DNA from: Acinetobacter pittii ANC 4050
Lineage (GTDB): Bacteria > Pseudomonadota > Gammaproteobacteria > Pseudomonadales > Moraxellaceae
DNA: 64,000 nucleotides
Reading direction: 5' to 3'
Assembly (NCBI RefSeq): GCF_000399685.1
Contig: NZ_KB976987.1
Span: 1,238,954-1,302,953 of the forward strand
The notes under the pieces were generated by a model. It was not told the origin of the DNA. It saw only the letters and a list, made by a program, of their open reading frames with translations, and made no database searches. Position numbers and translations under genes: made by a program. Positions 63,530 through 64,000 of this stretch are shown here, in pieces. The first letter of the stretch is position 1, and every line of letters starts with the position of its first letter.

Positions 63530-64000
63530 TTATTTTTTAGTTGCACTAGCAGCAGTTGCTTCAGTGGTAATATTTACAGTGATCTTATCGCCTACATTTG
63601 GAACGTAATTACCTAAACCAAAGTCAGAACGCTTGAATGAAGTTGTAGCATTAAAGCCAATCGCTGGAACTTTCGCCATTGGGTGTTCGCCTTGCTTGTT
63701 TAAAACAGCGTCAAGTACAACAGGCTTAGTTACACCTTTAACAGTTAAGTCACCAGTAATTTTAAAGTGCTTTTTGTCTTTGGTTTCAACTTTAGTACTT
63801 TTAAAAGTAATATTTGGATATTTAGCCGCATTAAACCAAGCTTCTGCTTGGAATTCTTTATCTAAAGCAGGGACGTTTGTATTTACGCTGCTTAAAGGAA
63901 TAGTTACGTTTACAGACGAATTTGCTGGTTTAGCATTATCAACTTTAATTACACCTTGGATATCCGAGAAGTTAGCGCTTGGAGTAGAAAAACCAAAGTG
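63530..64000 (-). CDS. YceI-family periplasmic lipid-binding protein (5' partial)
   Basis: The last 156 residues of a YceI-type protein run off the right edge, so the start and signal peptide are not in the window. Reading from the edge it begins HFGFSTPSANFSDIQGVIK, with the family blocks VNVTIPLSSVNTNVPALDKEF, AWFNAAKYPNITFKST, ITGDLTVKGVTKPVVLDAV and IGFNATTSFKRSDFGLGNYVPNVGDKI. YceI proteins form a lipocalin-like barrel that binds isoprenoids such as polyprenyl chains in the periplasm. A short Ala/Thr/Lys tail ends the protein. Confidence 0.93.
   Translation of the reverse strand, partial: HFGFSTPSANFSDIQGVIKVDNAKPANSSVNVTIPLSSVNTNVPALDKEFQAEAWFNAAKYPNITFKSTKVETKDKKHFKITGDLTVKGVTKPVVLDAVLNKQGEHPMAKVPAIGFNATTSFKRSDFGLGNYVPNVGDKITVNITTEATAASATKK

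Noticed and set aside
1..64000. CRISPR arrays, tRNA or rRNA genes, insertion sequences and prophage genes
   Set aside because: None was recognised on reading either strand; no regularly spaced repeats, transposase or integrase-like products were seen.

Overview
The window is a gene-dense chromosomal segment of a low-GC gammaproteobacterium. The gene content, AT-rich intergenic DNA and protein sequences fit Acinetobacter, probably the A. baumannii/calcoaceticus complex. The points for this are a PutP/Lrp-type regulator/PutA cluster with a PutA lacking the DNA-binding domain, gspHIJK split from the rest of the type II secretion genes, the amgK-murU/lptD-surA divergon, and malate synthase G. I see no insertion sequence, prophage, CRISPR array, rRNA or tRNA gene. 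This looks like core genome with a few accessory-looking patches, mainly 43.9-45.9 kb and 61.4-63.5 kb.

Region by region. (1) 1-5.3 kb: a TonB-dependent receptor cut by the left edge, then its own tonB-exbB-exbD-exbD energising set. (2) 5.3-12.8 kb: malate synthase G, ZapE, an AraC-type regulator divergent from a Baeyer-Villiger-type flavin monooxygenase, and a LysO-type exporter. (3) 12.8-20.5 kb, minus strand: queD, ung, a 3-hydroxyisobutyryl-CoA hydrolase-like gene, tadA, an SRPBCC protein, cmk, rpsA, ihfB, lapA and pyrF. (4) 20.7-34.8 kb, a long minus-strand run: amgK-murU, rsmG-parA-parB, an ExbB/ExbD pair, msbA-lpxK-kdsB, holB-pilZ-tatD-type gene, a TetR regulator and the type II secretion minor pseudopilins gspHIJK. 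(5) 35-38.7 kb, plus strand: lptD-surA. (6) 38.8-41.5 kb, minus strand: pgk, a small lipoprotein and class II fructose-bisphosphate aldolase. (7) 41.7-48.4 kb, plus strand: a DUF2237 gene, a Maf/YceF pyrophosphatase, roxA, a lone TetR gene, a lone ArsR gene, then sstT-DUF1275-DUF2058. (8) 48.7-53.4 kb, plus strand: an ABC exporter, a MaoC hydratase, an AraC regulator, gcvH and a sirtuin. (9) 53.8-59.7 kb: putP, an Lrp-type regulator (minus) and putA. (10) 59.8-64 kb: a GrpB-type protein, trmA, a tiny Cys-rich protein, a phosphodiester glycosidase-like protein, an LRAT-fold protein and the C-terminal part of a YceI protein.

How they work together. Envelope building dominates: LPS lipid A and Kdo supply (lpxK, kdsB), flipping (msbA), outer-membrane insertion (lptD, with surA as chaperone), peptidoglycan recycling (amgK, murU), type II secretion and TonB-dependent uptake. 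Carbon metabolism covers the glyoxylate bypass, gluconeogenesis (fba, pgk) and proline use (putP/putA).

The best candidates for new biology are regulatory. There is an exact 11-bp direct repeat 62 bp apart between the AraC gene and the monooxygenase. A perfect TetR-type operator lies in a gene-free stretch beside a lone TetR gene. The lone ArsR gene has the cysteine pair of persulfide sensors and an inverted repeat over its own promoter region. Several perfect hairpins lack a U-tract and sit between co-oriented genes. I did not find one convincing, wholly new multi-gene system. Starts were moved from the longest reading frame where a ribosome-binding site, signal peptide or ATG favoured a shorter one.
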